Notes: generated by a model not told the origin, from the sequence alone. A stretch of 64,000 nucleotides of DNA from Marinobacter litoralis (GCF_016427555.1 NZ_JAELVS010000002.1:124001-188000), one strand, 5' to 3'; counted from the stretch's first letter, positions 26,645 to 38,027 are shown. Program-made: numbers and translations.

Positions 26645-27388
26645 ATGTCGTTGGAAGGCAAGGTAGCGCTGGTAACCGGGGCAACCCGGGGCATTGGTAA
26701 GGCCATTGCTCATGAATTGGCGCGCTTGGGTGCTGAGGTGATCGGTACCGCAACGAGTTCCGAAGGCGCTGACTCTATTTCGGAAGGTCTGAAAGCGGCC
26801 GGGTATAATGGTTACGGCCTTGTGATGAATGTGGCCGATCCCGAAAGTATTGATGCCGGATTGAAGCAAATTTCAGAGAAATCAGGCGCCCCCCTGATTT
26901 TGGTCAATAACGCGGGTATTACCCGTGATAACTTATTGATGCGTTTGAAAGATGACGATTGGGCGTCGGTGCTGGAAACCAATTTGTCCAGCGTCTACCG
27001 CACCAGCAAGGCCGTGCTGAGGGGCATGGCGAAAGCGCGCTGGGGCCGGGTGATTAATGTCAGTTCGGTGGTGGCCAGTATGGGCAACCCGGGGCAGGGC
27101 AACTACTGTGCAGCCAAAGCCGGAGTTGAAGGTTTTACCCGCAGTTTGGCGAAAGAGATGTCAAACCGGGGAATTACCGCAAACTGTGTTGCGCCGGGCT
27201 TTATTGATACTGATATGACTAAAAAACTGGACGAAAAGCAGCGTAACGCTATGCTGGAAATTATACCGACAGGGCGTTTGGGTGAGCCGGAGGAGGTTGC
27301 TTCCGTTGTGGCTTTCCTGGCATCTGATGGTGCTGCTTACGTAACAGGTGAAACGATTCATGTGAATGGCGGCATGTACATGGGCTAA
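26645..27388 (+). CDS. fabG: 3-oxoacyl-ACP reductase FabG
   Basis: NADPH-dependent reduction of 3-ketoacyl-ACP. The short-chain dehydrogenase features are TGATRGIG (cofactor loop, residues 11-18), NNAG (88-91) and the catalytic S141, Y154 and K158. The 247-residue length is standard. A GGAG site lies before ATG 26645. It precedes acpP by 133 bp, which holds acpP's own promoter. Confidence 0.97.
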   Translation: MSLEGKVALVTGATRGIGKAIAHELARLGAEVIGTATSSEGADSISEGLKAAGYNGYGLVMNVADPESIDAGLKQISEKSGAPLILVNNAGITRDNLLMRLKDDDWASVLETNLSSVYRTSKAVLRGMAKARWGRVINVSSVVASMGNPGQGNYCAAKAGVEGFTRSLAKEMSNRGITANCVAPGFIDTDMTKKLDEKQRNAMLEIIPTGRLGEPEEVASVVAFLASDGAAYVTGETIHVNGGMYMG

Positions 27389-27449
27389 CCCCCGTTTCGG
27401 GCGGTGGTGCAACCCCTTGTCGTACAACATGTTTAACTGATTGCCCTGC

Positions 27450-27478
27450 TTGTCTGCAGGTAGGGTTTAAACTAAACT
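27450..27478 (+). promoter_or_regulatory. Predicted promoter of acpP
   Basis: TTGTCT at 27450-27455 and TAAACT at 27473-27478 are 17 bp apart, with the acpP start about 44 bp after the -10. A separate promoter would explain the abundance of ACP relative to the other Fab proteins. Confidence 0.5.
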
Positions 27479-27521
27479 GGCAATCATCGAGTTGCTTGGT
27501 TGACACTAAAGTGAGGACATT

Positions 27522-27755
27522 ATGAGTACAGTTGAAGAGCGCGTTAAGAAGATCGTATGTGAACAGTTGGGCGTTAAAGAGTCCGAAGTTCAGAACACAT
27601 CTTCTTTTGTAGAGGATCTTGGCGCTGACTCACTGGACACTGTTGAGCTGGTTATGGCCCTTGAAGAGGAATTCGAAACCGAAATTCCTGACGAGGAAGC
27701 CGAAAAGCTGGGCACGGTTCAGAACGCGATCGACTACATCGTCGCGCACACCTGA
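27522..27755 (+). CDS. acpP: Acyl carrier protein
   Basis: A 77-residue acidic four-helix protein with S37 in GADSLD, the attachment site for 4'-phosphopantetheine. It carries acyl intermediates between the Fab enzymes. GAGGA precedes the ATG. A terminator lies between it and fabF, so a short acpP transcript is likely. Confidence 0.98.
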   Translation: MSTVEERVKKIVCEQLGVKESEVQNTSSFVEDLGADSLDTVELVMALEEEFETEIPDEEAEKLGTVQNAIDYIVAHT

Positions 27756-27781
27756 TACTCTGCTGATCAGATTGCCAGGCG

Positions 27782-27820
27782 AAAGCCGTCCTTTTTTGTA
27801 AATTGAAGGACGGCTTTTTT
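27782..27820 (+). terminator. Terminator between acpP and fabF
   Basis: The 12-bp stem AAAGCCGTCCTT/AAGGACGGCTTT (27782-27793 with 27806-27817) is followed by T residues. It lies inside the fatty-acid gene cluster and would stop or attenuate transcription into fabF. Confidence 0.85.
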
Positions 27821-27881
27821 ATTGGCTGAACATCAGTAAGGTTGACGGATATTTTTAAAGAACAATCAGGTGAATGAGGAT

Positions 27882-29129
27882 ATGAGTAAACGACGGGTTG
27901 TTATCACGGGCATGGGGATGCTTTCACCAGTGGGGAACGATGTCGCGTCCTCGTGGGATGCAGTGTGTGCTGGGCGGAGCGGTATTGGTGCAATTGATCG
28001 CTTTGACGCAACCGACTACAACACTCGCATTGGTGGTGCCGTCAAAGATCTCGATATGGAACCCTGGTTGTCCAGCAAGGAAGCGAGAAAGCTCGACGCC
28101 TTTATCCATTACGGTTTGATCGCTGCCCAGCAGGCGGTAGATGACAGTGGGTTGGAGCAGTACGAAAAGCTTGACCGTGATCGAGTCGGAATTGCCATTG
28201 GTTCCGGCATCGGCGGTCTGGAATATATCGAAAAGAATATTATTCAAATGGAGAAATCCGGACCTCGCAAGGTTTCTCCGTTTTTTGTGCCGGCATCGGT
28301 CATCAACATGATTTCCGGTAACGCGGCCATTCGTTTTGGCTACAAAGGCCCGAACATTGCGATTGTGACGGCCTGTACCACGGGTACCCATAACATCGGC
28401 TACGCAGCGAGAACCATCGCCTATGGCGATGCCGATGTCATGTTGGCAGGTGGCTCCGAAATGGCAACGACGCGATCGGCGGTCGCGGCCTTCTCCTCGG
28501 CCCGGGCCTTGTCAACGCGTAACGATGAGCCGGAGAAGGCCAGTCGCCCTTGGGATAAAGAGCGTGATGGCTTTGTATTGAGCGATGGTGCCGGCGTGCT
28601 GGTTTTGGAAGCGTTGGAGCATGCGCAAGCACGTGGTGCCACCATTTACGGTGAAGTCGTTGGTTTTGGCATGAGTGACGATGCGCACCATATTACTTCC
28701 CCCCCTGAGGACGGTGAAGGCGCGGCGCGATCAATGGCCAATGCGGTGCGGGATGCCGGGTTGTCGGTAGATCAAGTGGATTACATTAACGCCCACGGCA
28801 CCTCTACTCAGGCCGGGGACGTCGCAGAAGTGTCGGCGGTTAAATCGGTGTTTGGCGGCCATGCTGAAAAGCTTGCAATCAGCAGCACTAAATCCATGAC
28901 CGGGCATTTGTTAGGTGCAGCGGGCGCCGTAGAAGCAATATTCTCTGTTATGGCGGTTCGGGATGGAATTTTGCCGCCCACGATCAATCTGGATAATCCC
29001 GATGACGGGTGCGATCTTGATTTTGTCCCGCACACAAGCCGCAAGGCCGATGTGAAAGTGGCTTTGTCCAACTCGTTTGGTTTCGGCGGCACCAATGGTA
29101 CGCTGATTTTTGCCCGATTCGAGGGCTGA
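27882..29129 (+). CDS. fabF: 3-oxoacyl-ACP synthase II FabF
   Basis: The condensing enzyme of chain elongation. With the start at ATG 27882, preceded by AGGTGA at a spacing of 8, the product has 415 residues; a GTG at 27870 is an alternative. The catalytic triad is C165 in VTACTTG, H305 in NAHGTST and H342 in [10 protein letters not shown]. It is separated from acpP by a terminator and followed 7 nt later by the pabC start. Confidence 0.97.
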   Translation: MSKRRVVITGMGMLSPVGNDVASSWDAVCAGRSGIGAIDRFDATDYNTRIGGAVKDLDMEPWLSSKEARKLDAFIHYGLIAAQQAVDDSGLEQYEKLDRDRVGIAIGSGIGGLEYIEKNIIQMEKSGPRKVSPFFVPASVINMISGNAAIRFGYKGPNIAIVTACTTGTHNIGYAARTIAYGDADVMLAGGSEMATTRSAVAAFSSARALSTRNDEPEKASRPWDKERDGFVLSDGAGVLVLEALEHAQARGATIYGEVVGFGMSDDAHHITSPPEDGEGAARSMANAVRDAGLSVDQVDYINAHGTSTQAGDVAEVSAVKSVFGGHAEKLAISSTKSMTGHLLGAAGAVEAIFSVMAVRDGILPPTINLDNPDDGCDLDFVPHTSRKADVKVALSNSFGFGGTNGTLIFARFEG

Positions 29130-29136
29130 GCCCGTC

Positions 29137-29931
29137 GTGGTAACGATATATTGGGCGGAAGACGGTGCTTTTCCGCCCGGTGATCGCGGTTTGGCCTACG
29201 GTGACGGTCTGTTTGAAACCATTCGTGTTGATGGCCGTTCAGCCTACCTGCAAATCTATCATCTGGACAGGATGGCCCGGGATGCCGAGCGTCTGCGTAT
29301 ACCCGTTGATCGGGCAGAGCTTGAGCGCACACTGCAAAAAGCGCTAGAGCGCTATTCTGACCATTATTCCGGGAATTCGTGGGTACTCAAACTGACGCTC
29401 ACTCGTGGTTCCGGTGGTCGGGGCTACCGTCCGACACCGGAGTTGCAGCCCAATCTTCTGGTGTCTCATGCAGCTATGCCGCCATTGCCACCGGTCACAG
29501 GTGTCGTGGCTGATTTCTCTCGCGTGCCTCTGACTGTCAATCCATTGTTCTCCGGGATTAAGTCGTTAAACCGAATCGAGCAGGTCATGGCCGCTTCCGA
29601 ATTGCACGATGGCGTGTTCGAAGTTCTGATGGCAAACGCTGCCGGCCATATTGTCGAAGGCACTCGAACTAATCTTTTCATTGAAACCGAGGACGGTTGG
29701 CGCACCCCGCCGCCAGATTCTGTGGCTGTGATGGGGGTTATGCGCAGGGTAGTGCTTGAGCGCCTGCGAGCGAAGGGAGAGATAGTTCACGAGGCACCTG
29801 TCATGTTGGATGATATGTTCGCACCAAGCTGTCGCGGGGTCTATCTGACCAATAGCGTGCTGGGCATTGTGCCTGTGCGAACCTTAGCTGAACAGGATTT
29901 GCCTGTTACCGGCCGGCTTGCGACAATCTGA
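29137..29931 (+). CDS. pabC: Aminodeoxychorismate lyase PabC
   Basis: A PLP-dependent fold-IV enzyme that makes p-aminobenzoate for folate. DRGLAYGDGLFET at the start, the PLP lysine in SGIKSLNR and EGTRTNLF mark the family. The start is set at GTG 29137, just after the fabF stop; a TTG at 29110 would overlap fabF. The product has 264 residues. Its place between fabF and mltG is conserved in gammaproteobacteria. Confidence 0.93.
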   Translation: MVTIYWAEDGAFPPGDRGLAYGDGLFETIRVDGRSAYLQIYHLDRMARDAERLRIPVDRAELERTLQKALERYSDHYSGNSWVLKLTLTRGSGGRGYRPTPELQPNLLVSHAAMPPLPPVTGVVADFSRVPLTVNPLFSGIKSLNRIEQVMAASELHDGVFEVLMANAAGHIVEGTRTNLFIETEDGWRTPPPDSVAVMGVMRRVVLERLRAKGEIVHEAPVMLDDMFAPSCRGVYLTNSVLGIVPVRTLAEQDLPVTGRLATI

Positions 29932-29960
29932 GGCTCCACTCCAACAACGGAATAGCGCGT

Positions 29961-31669
<1,709 letters not shown>

Positions 31670-31673
31670 GGCA

Positions 31674-32453
31674 ATGCTCGACGCCAGGATCGTAAAGCTC
31701 CCCGCGAACGCTCAGCAACATCACCATGACCACCACCAGGTTGTTGTCGGTGTTCGTGGTGCGGCCGAGTTGTGTGTCGATGGGCTCGGGGCTTATCTCG
31801 ATACCTGGAAAGCGTGTTTGGTGCCTACAGAGATTGAGCACGATTACTGCGGGGATCAGCAAAACCATGTTCTGGTGATCAATCTCGATCCCCAGAGCCC
31901 TGCGCTTGAATCTACGGCTCATCGAGAATACGAATTACTGGCCAGAATGTTTGATAAGCCCTGCACGGTTCGGATGGATCACCGATTGCAGGGATTGGTG
32001 CAATTTGCGGCTGGCGAATTTGACCGGGCGCCGGATAACGTGCCGCTGCATCGGCATCTGGCTGCGAGCATTCTGTACAGCATGGCGGACCGAGTGGTTG
32101 ATGGAGCGACCGTTAAGCCGAGCCGTCACAGTGTCAGCCCGGAAGCTACCCGCCGGTTCATCCTTGACAACTTGCACCGGAAAATTACCGTTCGGGAGCT
32201 GGCGGGCCGGGCCTGTTTGAGTGTTAGCCGGTTTCATGAAATTTTTCGGGAAGTAGCGGGGATTACACCGCACCAGTTTCTGTTACAGACACGTCTGGAG
32301 CAGGCCTCCCGCTTGCTTGCCAATAGCCCGTTGTCGGTCTCTGAAATCAGTTACCGGACCGGCTTCTCCTCCCAAAGTGCTCTCACCAATGCGTTGCGCA
32401 AATACAAAGGCACAACACCCTCCAGACTCCAAATTGGCGAACATGTCGCATAA
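31674..32453 (+). CDS. AraC-family transcriptional regulator (possible proline-utilisation regulator)
   Basis: A 259-residue regulator with an N-terminal cupin-like sensor (about 1-135, HHHDHHQVVVGVRGAAE) and two C-terminal helix-turn-helix motifs (about 155-255), including ELAGRACLSVSRFHEIFREVAGITPHQF-type sequence. It precedes a proline symporter gene on the same strand, and PruR-type AraC proteins control put genes in Pseudomonas. A proline role is therefore inferred from position. No putA is in the window. It starts 4 bp after tmk. Confidence 0.8.
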   Translation: MLDARIVKLPANAQQHHHDHHQVVVGVRGAAELCVDGLGAYLDTWKACLVPTEIEHDYCGDQQNHVLVINLDPQSPALESTAHREYELLARMFDKPCTVRMDHRLQGLVQFAAGEFDRAPDNVPLHRHLAASILYSMADRVVDGATVKPSRHSVSPEATRRFILDNLHRKITVRELAGRACLSVSRFHEIFREVAGITPHQFLLQTRLEQASRLLANSPLSVSEISYRTGFSSQSALTNALRKYKGTTPSRLQIGEHVA

Positions 32454-32755
32454 TTCCGGCACAAAAGGCTAGTACCGGAGAATTTTGCAAAAGAATCGTA
32501 GGATTTCGTAAGCCGTGAGTGGGTAGTAATACTAACTTGTGTCGCCTGAAGTCCCGTATTGCCGACTTGTTGTTGATTTCAGTCGCAAAATACTGAAGTT
32601 TAACTATATTGAGGGAGTATCCGTGCGAGGTGCGCTTCGCTCCAACGAGGATGGAATTCGGCTAAACAAGAATAACGGCGCAGTTCGCTGGCTTGAGCGC
32701 CAGGGCTGTGCTCAGAGAGCGGATCTAGTCCGACTCATTAAACCGGAGGAGCCTT
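32454..32755. other. Intergenic region upstream of putP
   Basis: This 302-bp gap holds no gene I can support. It must contain the putP promoter and any operator for the AraC-type regulator, but I see no convincing -35/-10 pair. TATATT at 32605-32610 is an isolated -10-like hexamer. GGAGG at 32746-32750 is the putP ribosome site. Confidence 0.4.
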
Positions 32756-34246
32756 ATGGCTATTGGTGTTTGGATCAGTCTTTTTGCTTACTTTGCGCTC
32801 ATGATTGCCATCGGCATTTATGCAATGCGCACATCGACGTCTTCGTCTGAAGACTACATGCTGGGTGGGCGAGCGCTTAGCCCGAAAGTAGCGGCCTTGT
32901 CGGCCGGTGCGTCTGATATGAGTGGCTGGCTGCTGCTGGGGCTGCCGGGCGCATTGTATGTGTCTGGTCTGGCGTCTGCGTGGATCGGTATCGGCTTGTT
33001 TGTGGGTGCGTTTTTCAACTGGGTGCTGGTGGCACCCCGCCTCCGTGAACAAACGGTTCATTACGGTAATGCCATTACTATCCCGTCCTTTCTGGCTAAC
33101 CGTTTCCCGACGAAAGCTCTATCGCTCAGAACCGTATCTGCGATTGTTATCGTGGTGTTCTTCGCGGTATACACCGCTTCTGGCCTTGTTGCCGGTGGTA
33201 AGCTGTTTGAAAGTGCTTTTGCCGGCATCTTCAATTTTGGTGGTTTGAGTGACTACTCGGTGGGTATTGTGATCACCTTGGGTGTGGTACTGGCCTATAC
33301 CGTTGTGGGTGGTTTCCTTGCGGTGAGCATGACCGACTTCGTGCAGGGCTGCATTATGATGCTGGCACTGGTTATCATGCCGGCGGTTGTGCTGTTCGGT
33401 GAAGGTGGGGGCGGTTTTGCCCAGGCTTCACAGACCCTTAATGAAGTGGACCCCACCTTGTTGTCCTGGACCGAAGGGCTGACCTTCATTGGCTGGTTGT
33501 CGGCGGTCACCTGGGGCTTGGGCTACTTCGGCCAGCCGCACATCATCGTGCGTTTCATGGCGATCCGTTCGCTGAAAGACGTACCAACTGCCCGTAACAT
33601 TGGTATGGGTTGGATGGGTATTTCCTTGATCGGTGCGATTTCTCTGGGTGTATTCGGTCGCGCTTACGCGGTTCGTAACGGCCTGGATGTTGCCGATCCG
33701 GAAACCATTTTCATCATTCTGTCTGACTTGCTGTTCCACCCGCTGATCACAGGCTTCCTGTACGCAGCGCTGTTGGCCGCAGTTATGAGTACCATATCCA
33801 GTCAGTTGCTGGTGTCGTCGTCTTCTTTGACTGAAGACTTCTACCGCTTGTTCCTGCGCAAAGAAGCCACGGATCGTGAATGTGTGAACGTAGGTCGTGC
33901 CTGTGTTATCGCTGTTGGTCTGGTGGCTGCGGTTATCGCTTCAGACCCTGACTCTCAGGTTCTGGGGCTGGTTAGTAACGCGTGGGCAGGCTTTGGTGCC
34001 GCCTTTGGTCCGCTGATTCTGCTGTCTCTGATGTGGTCCCGTACTAACGGTGCTGGTGCCATTGCCGGCATGGTAGTGGGCGCTGTGACCGTTATGGTCT
34101 GGATCTCTCTGGGCTGGAATGGCAGCTTCATGGGTGGTCCTGGCGTTTATGAAATCATTCCTGGCTTCGTTGCTGCGTTCATCGCCATTATCGTGGTGAG
34201 CTCTGTGACAGCAGACGCCGGTGAATACCAGCATATCGAGCGGTAA
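32756..34246 (+). CDS. putP: Sodium/proline symporter PutP
   Basis: A 496-residue member of the sodium:solute symporter family with about 13 membrane helices. The N-terminal helix is followed by SSEDYMLGGRALSPKVAALSAGASDMSGWLLLGLPGA-type sequence, the PutP sodium and proline site region (split by the family pattern SDMSGW), and GLGYFGQPHIIVRFMAI later. It imports proline with sodium as nutrient or osmoprotectant. GGAGG precedes the ATG. A terminator follows. Confidence 0.94.
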   Translation: MAIGVWISLFAYFALMIAIGIYAMRTSTSSSEDYMLGGRALSPKVAALSAGASDMSGWLLLGLPGALYVSGLASAWIGIGLFVGAFFNWVLVAPRLREQTVHYGNAITIPSFLANRFPTKALSLRTVSAIVIVVFFAVYTASGLVAGGKLFESAFAGIFNFGGLSDYSVGIVITLGVVLAYTVVGGFLAVSMTDFVQGCIMMLALVIMPAVVLFGEGGGGFAQASQTLNEVDPTLLSWTEGLTFIGWLSAVTWGLGYFGQPHIIVRFMAIRSLKDVPTARNIGMGWMGISLIGAISLGVFGRAYAVRNGLDVADPETIFIILSDLLFHPLITGFLYAALLAAVMSTISSQLLVSSSSLTEDFYRLFLRKEATDRECVNVGRACVIAVGLVAAVIASDPDSQVLGLVSNAWAGFGAAFGPLILLSLMWSRTNGAGAIAGMVVGAVTVMVWISLGWNGSFMGGPGVYEIIPGFVAAFIAIIVVSSVTADAGEYQHIER

Positions 34247-34274
34247 TCGTAAGGGTTACAGAAAGGGTATGCAG

Positions 34275-34299
34275 AGGGCTCCTACGGGAGCCCTTTTTT
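34275..34299 (+). terminator. Terminator of putP
   Basis: The stem GGGCTCC/GGAGCCC with loop TACG is followed by six T, 29 bp after the putP stop codon. Confidence 0.88.
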
Positions 34300-34330
34300 A
34301 TGGACCAGACAATCTAACAGCGCGGAGTGA

Positions 34331-34424
34331 GGCGCCGGTGTGGGGTAGCTTTTCTGAAGGGAAAAAGATGTCTGAGCGAAGCGAGTTATTTTTCCCGAAA
34401 GAAAAGCTACCCCACGGCGGTGCC
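34331..34424. repeat. 94-bp imperfect palindrome
   Basis: Two 36-nt arms (34331-34366 and 34389-34424) are near-perfect inverted copies. The central GTGGGGTAGCTTTTCT and GGGAAAAA blocks match exactly, and GGCGCCGGT pairs with GGCACCGCC. The 22-nt loop contains TCTGAGCGAAGCGAG. It stands between the putP and acnB terminators with no gene. It may be a MITE-like or REP-like element. Confidence 0.85.
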
Positions 34425-34461
34425 GGGACACTAATAAATGAGTAAGTTTTCGTGCAGGCAC

Positions 34462-34491
34462 AAAAAAACGCCAGCCCGAAGGCTGGCGTTT
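34462..34491 (-). terminator. Terminator of acnB
   Basis: On the minus strand the stem ACGCCAGCC/GGCTGGCGT with a TTCG-like loop is followed by seven T. It lies 30 bp past the acnB stop. Confidence 0.88.
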
Positions 34492-34520
34492 CATTGGAGC
34501 TAAACCGAAAAGGTTAGGTC

Positions 34521-37115
34521 TTAAGCGACAGTCGCTTCAGACGCCTTCTTGGTGTAGTTCTCCATCTGGTCAAAGTTGAGATACTTGTAGATCTCAGCTG
34601 ACATGCTGTCCAGATCTTTAGCGTACTCCATGTACTCCTGAGGAGTCGGAAGCTTACCAAGGATCGCGCCAACAGAAGCCAGTTCTGCAGAGGTCAGGTA
34701 CACGTTGGCACCATCGCCCAGACGGTTCGGGAAGTTACGGGTAGAGGTAGACAGAACGGTAGACTTCGCAGCCACACGCGCCTGGTTACCCATACACAGT
34801 GAGCAGCCCGGCATTTCGGTACGTACACCGGCAGTGCCGTAGATGTTGAAGTAACCTTCTTCCATCAGCTGAGCCTGATCCATCTTGGTCGGCGGAGACA
34901 TCCACAGACGAGTGTTCAGGGAGCCTTTGTGCTGGTCAAGCAGCTTGCCAGCGGCACGGAAGTGGCCGATGTTGGTCATGCAAGAACCGATGAACACTTC
35001 GTCAACCTTGTCGCCAGCCACTTCGGACAGGAACTTGGCATCGTCCGGGTCGTTCGGGCAGCAAACGATCGGCTCTTTGATGTCGGCCAGATCGATTTCA
35101 ATAACGTGAGAGTACTCAGCATCTTTGTCTGCACGCATCAGCTTCGGATCCGCCAACCAGGCTTCCATCTGCTGTGCACGACGCTCCAGTGTGCGTGGGT
35201 CGCCGTAACCTTCAGCGATCATCCAGCGCAGCATGGTGATGTTAGAGCGCAAGTACTCGGCAACAGATTCTTCAGACAGGTTGATGGTACAACCGGCTGC
35301 AGAACGCTCGGCAGAAGCGTCAGACAGTTCGAACGCCTGCTCAACGGTCAGGTGCTCAAGACCTTCGATTTCCAGGATACGACCAGAGAACTCGTTGATC
35401 TTGCCTTTCTTCTCAACGGTCAGCATACCTTGCTTGATGCCGTACAGCGGGATTGCGTGTACCAGGTCACGCAGGGTGATGCCCGGCTGCATTTTGCCTT
35501 TGAAGCGAACCAGAACGGATTCTGGCATGTCCAGAGGCATAACACCTGTCGCCGCAGCAAACGCAACCAGACCAGAACCGGCCGGGAAGGAGATGCCCAT
35601 CGGGAAACGGGTGTGGGAGTCGCCACCGGTACCTACGGTGTCAGGCAACAGCATACGGTTCAACCAGGAGTGGATGATACCGTCGCCCGGACGCAGGGAA
35701 ACACCGCCACGGTTACGGATGAAGTCCGGCATGGTGTGCTGCATTTCAACGTCAACCGGCTTCGGATAAGCAGCGGTGTGACAGAAAGACTGCATAACCA
35801 GGTCAGCCTGGAAGCCCAAGCAGGCCAGATCTTTCAGTTCGTCACGAGTCATCGGTCCCGTGGTGTCCTGAGAACCAACGGTGGTCATGTGAGGCTCGCA
35901 GTAGGTGCCCGGGCGAACGCCTTGGCCTTCTTCCAGACCACATGCCTTACCAACCATCTTCTGGGCCAGAGTGAAGCCCTTGTCACCAGCTTCCGGATCT
36001 TCCGGCAGACGGAACAGATCAGTCGGGCCCATGCCCAGCGCGGTGCGCGCCTTGGCAGTCAAGCCACGGCCGATGATCAGAGGGATACGGCCGCCGGCCT
36101 GAACTTCGTCCAGAATGACGTCAGACTTGAACTTGAACTCGGAGATGGTTTCGCCGGCTTCGTTCAGGATCTTGCCTTCGTATGGGCGGATCTCGATCAC
36201 GTCGCCCATGTTCATGTTGTCTACCGGTGCTTCAAATACCAAAGCGCCAGCGTCTTCCATGGTGTTGAAGAAGATTGGAGCAACCTTGTTACCGATACAT
36301 ACACCGCCAGCGCGCTTGTTAGGAACGCCCGGTATGTCGTCACCGAAGAACCACAGAACCGAGTTCGTGGCAGACTTACGGGAAGAACCGGTACCCACAA
36401 CGTCACCAACAAAAGCAACGGGCAGGCCTTTGGATTTGATTTCTTCGATCTGGCTCATCGGGCCAGTTACGCCAGGCTCTTCCGGCTTCAGGCCGTCGCG
36501 TTCCATCTTATAGGCAGCGCGGGCGTGCAGCGGGATGTCCGGGCGGGACCATGCGTCCGGAGCCGGAGACAGGTCGTCGGTATTGGTTTCGCCGGTTACC
36601 TTGAAAACAACCATCTTGGTGCTTTCAGGAACCTTGTCCTTTTTGGTGAACCACTCAGCGTTGGCCCAGGACTCAACAACAGACTTGGCAACAGCGTTGC
36701 CAGCGTCCATTTTTTCTTTAACGTCGTTGAACGCGTCGAACATCAGCAGGGTGTGCTTCAGTTCTTCACCGGCCAGCTCGGCCAGCTCTTCGTTGTCCAA
36801 CAGGTCAACCAAAGTTTCGATGTTGTAGCCACCCTGCATCATGCCCAGCAGCTGAACAGCTTTCTTTTTATCGATCAGCGGAGAAGCCGCTTCACCTTTA
36901 ACAATCGCAGTCAGGAACGCAGCTTTAACGTAAGCAGCTTCGTCTACTCCTGGCGGTACACGGTTTTCCAGAAGATCAACCAGAGTTGCTTCTTCACCGG
37001 CTGGTGGGTTTTTCAGCAGATCTACCAGAGCAGCAGTCTGTTCGGGGTTCAGCGGCTTTGGTGGGATACCCAGAGCTGCACGTTCGGCAACGTGTTCACG
37101 ATAAGCTTCTAACAC
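34521..37115 (-). CDS. acnB: Aconitate hydratase B
   Basis: Interconverts citrate and isocitrate through a 4Fe-4S cluster; the main TCA aconitase. The start is set at GTG 37115 (MLEAYREHVAERAALG), 8 nt after AGGG, because homology to E. coli AcnB begins there; an ATG at 37130 would add five residues. The 864 residues contain the N-terminal HEAT-like domain, then domain 4, and the cluster cysteine region with SCMTNIGHFRAAG and GCSLCMGNQARV near the C-terminus. Confidence 0.97.
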   Translation of the reverse strand: MLEAYREHVAERAALGIPPKPLNPEQTAALVDLLKNPPAGEEATLVDLLENRVPPGVDEAAYVKAAFLTAIVKGEAASPLIDKKKAVQLLGMMQGGYNIETLVDLLDNEELAELAGEELKHTLLMFDAFNDVKEKMDAGNAVAKSVVESWANAEWFTKKDKVPESTKMVVFKVTGETNTDDLSPAPDAWSRPDIPLHARAAYKMERDGLKPEEPGVTGPMSQIEEIKSKGLPVAFVGDVVGTGSSRKSATNSVLWFFGDDIPGVPNKRAGGVCIGNKVAPIFFNTMEDAGALVFEAPVDNMNMGDVIEIRPYEGKILNEAGETISEFKFKSDVILDEVQAGGRIPLIIGRGLTAKARTALGMGPTDLFRLPEDPEAGDKGFTLAQKMVGKACGLEEGQGVRPGTYCEPHMTTVGSQDTTGPMTRDELKDLACLGFQADLVMQSFCHTAAYPKPVDVEMQHTMPDFIRNRGGVSLRPGDGIIHSWLNRMLLPDTVGTGGDSHTRFPMGISFPAGSGLVAFAAATGVMPLDMPESVLVRFKGKMQPGITLRDLVHAIPLYGIKQGMLTVEKKGKINEFSGRILEIEGLEHLTVEQAFELSDASAERSAAGCTINLSEESVAEYLRSNITMLRWMIAEGYGDPRTLERRAQQMEAWLADPKLMRADKDAEYSHVIEIDLADIKEPIVCCPNDPDDAKFLSEVAGDKVDEVFIGSCMTNIGHFRAAGKLLDQHKGSLNTRLWMSPPTKMDQAQLMEEGYFNIYGTAGVRTEMPGCSLCMGNQARVAAKSTVLSTSTRNFPNRLGDGANVYLTSAELASVGAILGKLPTPQEYMEYAKDLDSMSAEIYKYLNFDQMENYTKKASEATVA

Positions 37116-37373
37116 GATATGGACCCTCATCAGTTGGAATTTTCCTCGCCGGCGATATGCTGCCTGGCGGGAGTTTTTTACGAAAAGGCCGAAGGAGCCT
37201 CTGAATAACGCCTAACTTGGCCGTCGGGACATTCAGATTCTATTCAGAGACACCTTGATCCGGCGCTGCATTCTATAGGAAAGCACGTATAAAGTTAAGT
37301 TGGACAGAGGTCGGAGCTGTCTGATAGCTGCGGTATACTCCGTGGCTTTCGAAACCAGACCAGATTCCATGAT

Positions 37374-37982
37374 ATGACAGATGCCCTGAACGAAATATAC
37401 GATTTTCTACCGTGCCGCACGCCACAGCAGTGGATTGAGAATGCGTTGGTGAACCAGGATTTGCTGCTGATCGACCACGCACACTGTGAAAAAAAGGCGG
37501 CGTCAACCGCGCTTAGCTTGATGTATCGGTACGTTGAAAATACCGAGCTGCTGAACAAAATGTCGCGTTTGGCCCGGGAAGAGCTTCGGCATTTTGAACA
37601 GGTGCTGGCGATTATGAAAAAACGCGGGGTGACCTATACCCACCTGACACCCGCGCGCTACGCAGGCGGCATGCGGGATCTGGTGCGTAAAGACGATCCG
37701 GGCCGTTTGGTGGATGTATTGATCGTGGGCGCGATTATCGAGGCGCGTTCTTGTGAGCGTTTTGCGGCTCTGGCGCCCCATCTTGATGAAAAACTGGCCG
37801 AATTCTATACCGGGTTATTGAAGTCTGAGGCGCGGCACTATCAGGATTATCTCAAACTGGCGGTTAAGGCCAATGGTGGCCCGGTGGATGAGCGGGTTGC
37901 CGAGTTTATGGCCGCAGAAAAAGCGCTGATTGAGGGCGCGGATTCGGAATTCCGTTTTCACAGCGGGCCTGTCACGGCCTGA
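37374..37982 (+). CDS. miaE: tRNA-(ms2io6A)-hydroxylase MiaE
   Basis: Hydroxylates ms2i6A37 in tRNAs that read UNN codons, using a non-haem di-iron centre. Ferritin-like ligands are visible: EELRHFE, IIEARSCERF and SEARHYQD (E..H plus E residues on four helices). The 202-residue length is normal. Divergent from acnB, with 258 bp between starts in which I see no clear promoter. Confidence 0.92.
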   Translation: MTDALNEIYDFLPCRTPQQWIENALVNQDLLLIDHAHCEKKAASTALSLMYRYVENTELLNKMSRLAREELRHFEQVLAIMKKRGVTYTHLTPARYAGGMRDLVRKDDPGRLVDVLIVGAIIEARSCERFAALAPHLDEKLAEFYTGLLKSEARHYQDYLKLAVKANGGPVDERVAEFMAAEKALIEGADSEFRFHSGPVTA

Positions 37983-38027
37983 ACCCGTCGCCCGAATCTC
38001 GCGGTAATGATGGGTTTCGGGCGTCTG

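Noticed and set aside
32539-32850. Possible small gene upstream of putP
   Set aside because: It overlaps the putP start in another frame and has no ribosome site or homology-like features.
34221-34445. Short open frame after putP
   Set aside because: It runs through the putP terminator and the palindrome, so it is not a credible gene.
34929-37112. Very long open frame (727 codons) antisense to acnB
   Set aside because: It mirrors a well-conserved aconitase and has no recognisable domain or ribosome site. The length follows from codon use on the coding strand.
37989-38023. Hairpin CGCCCGAA/TTCGGGCG between miaE and the LysR gene
   Set aside because: It lacks a T run on either strand and has a 19-nt loop, so a terminator role cannot be supported.
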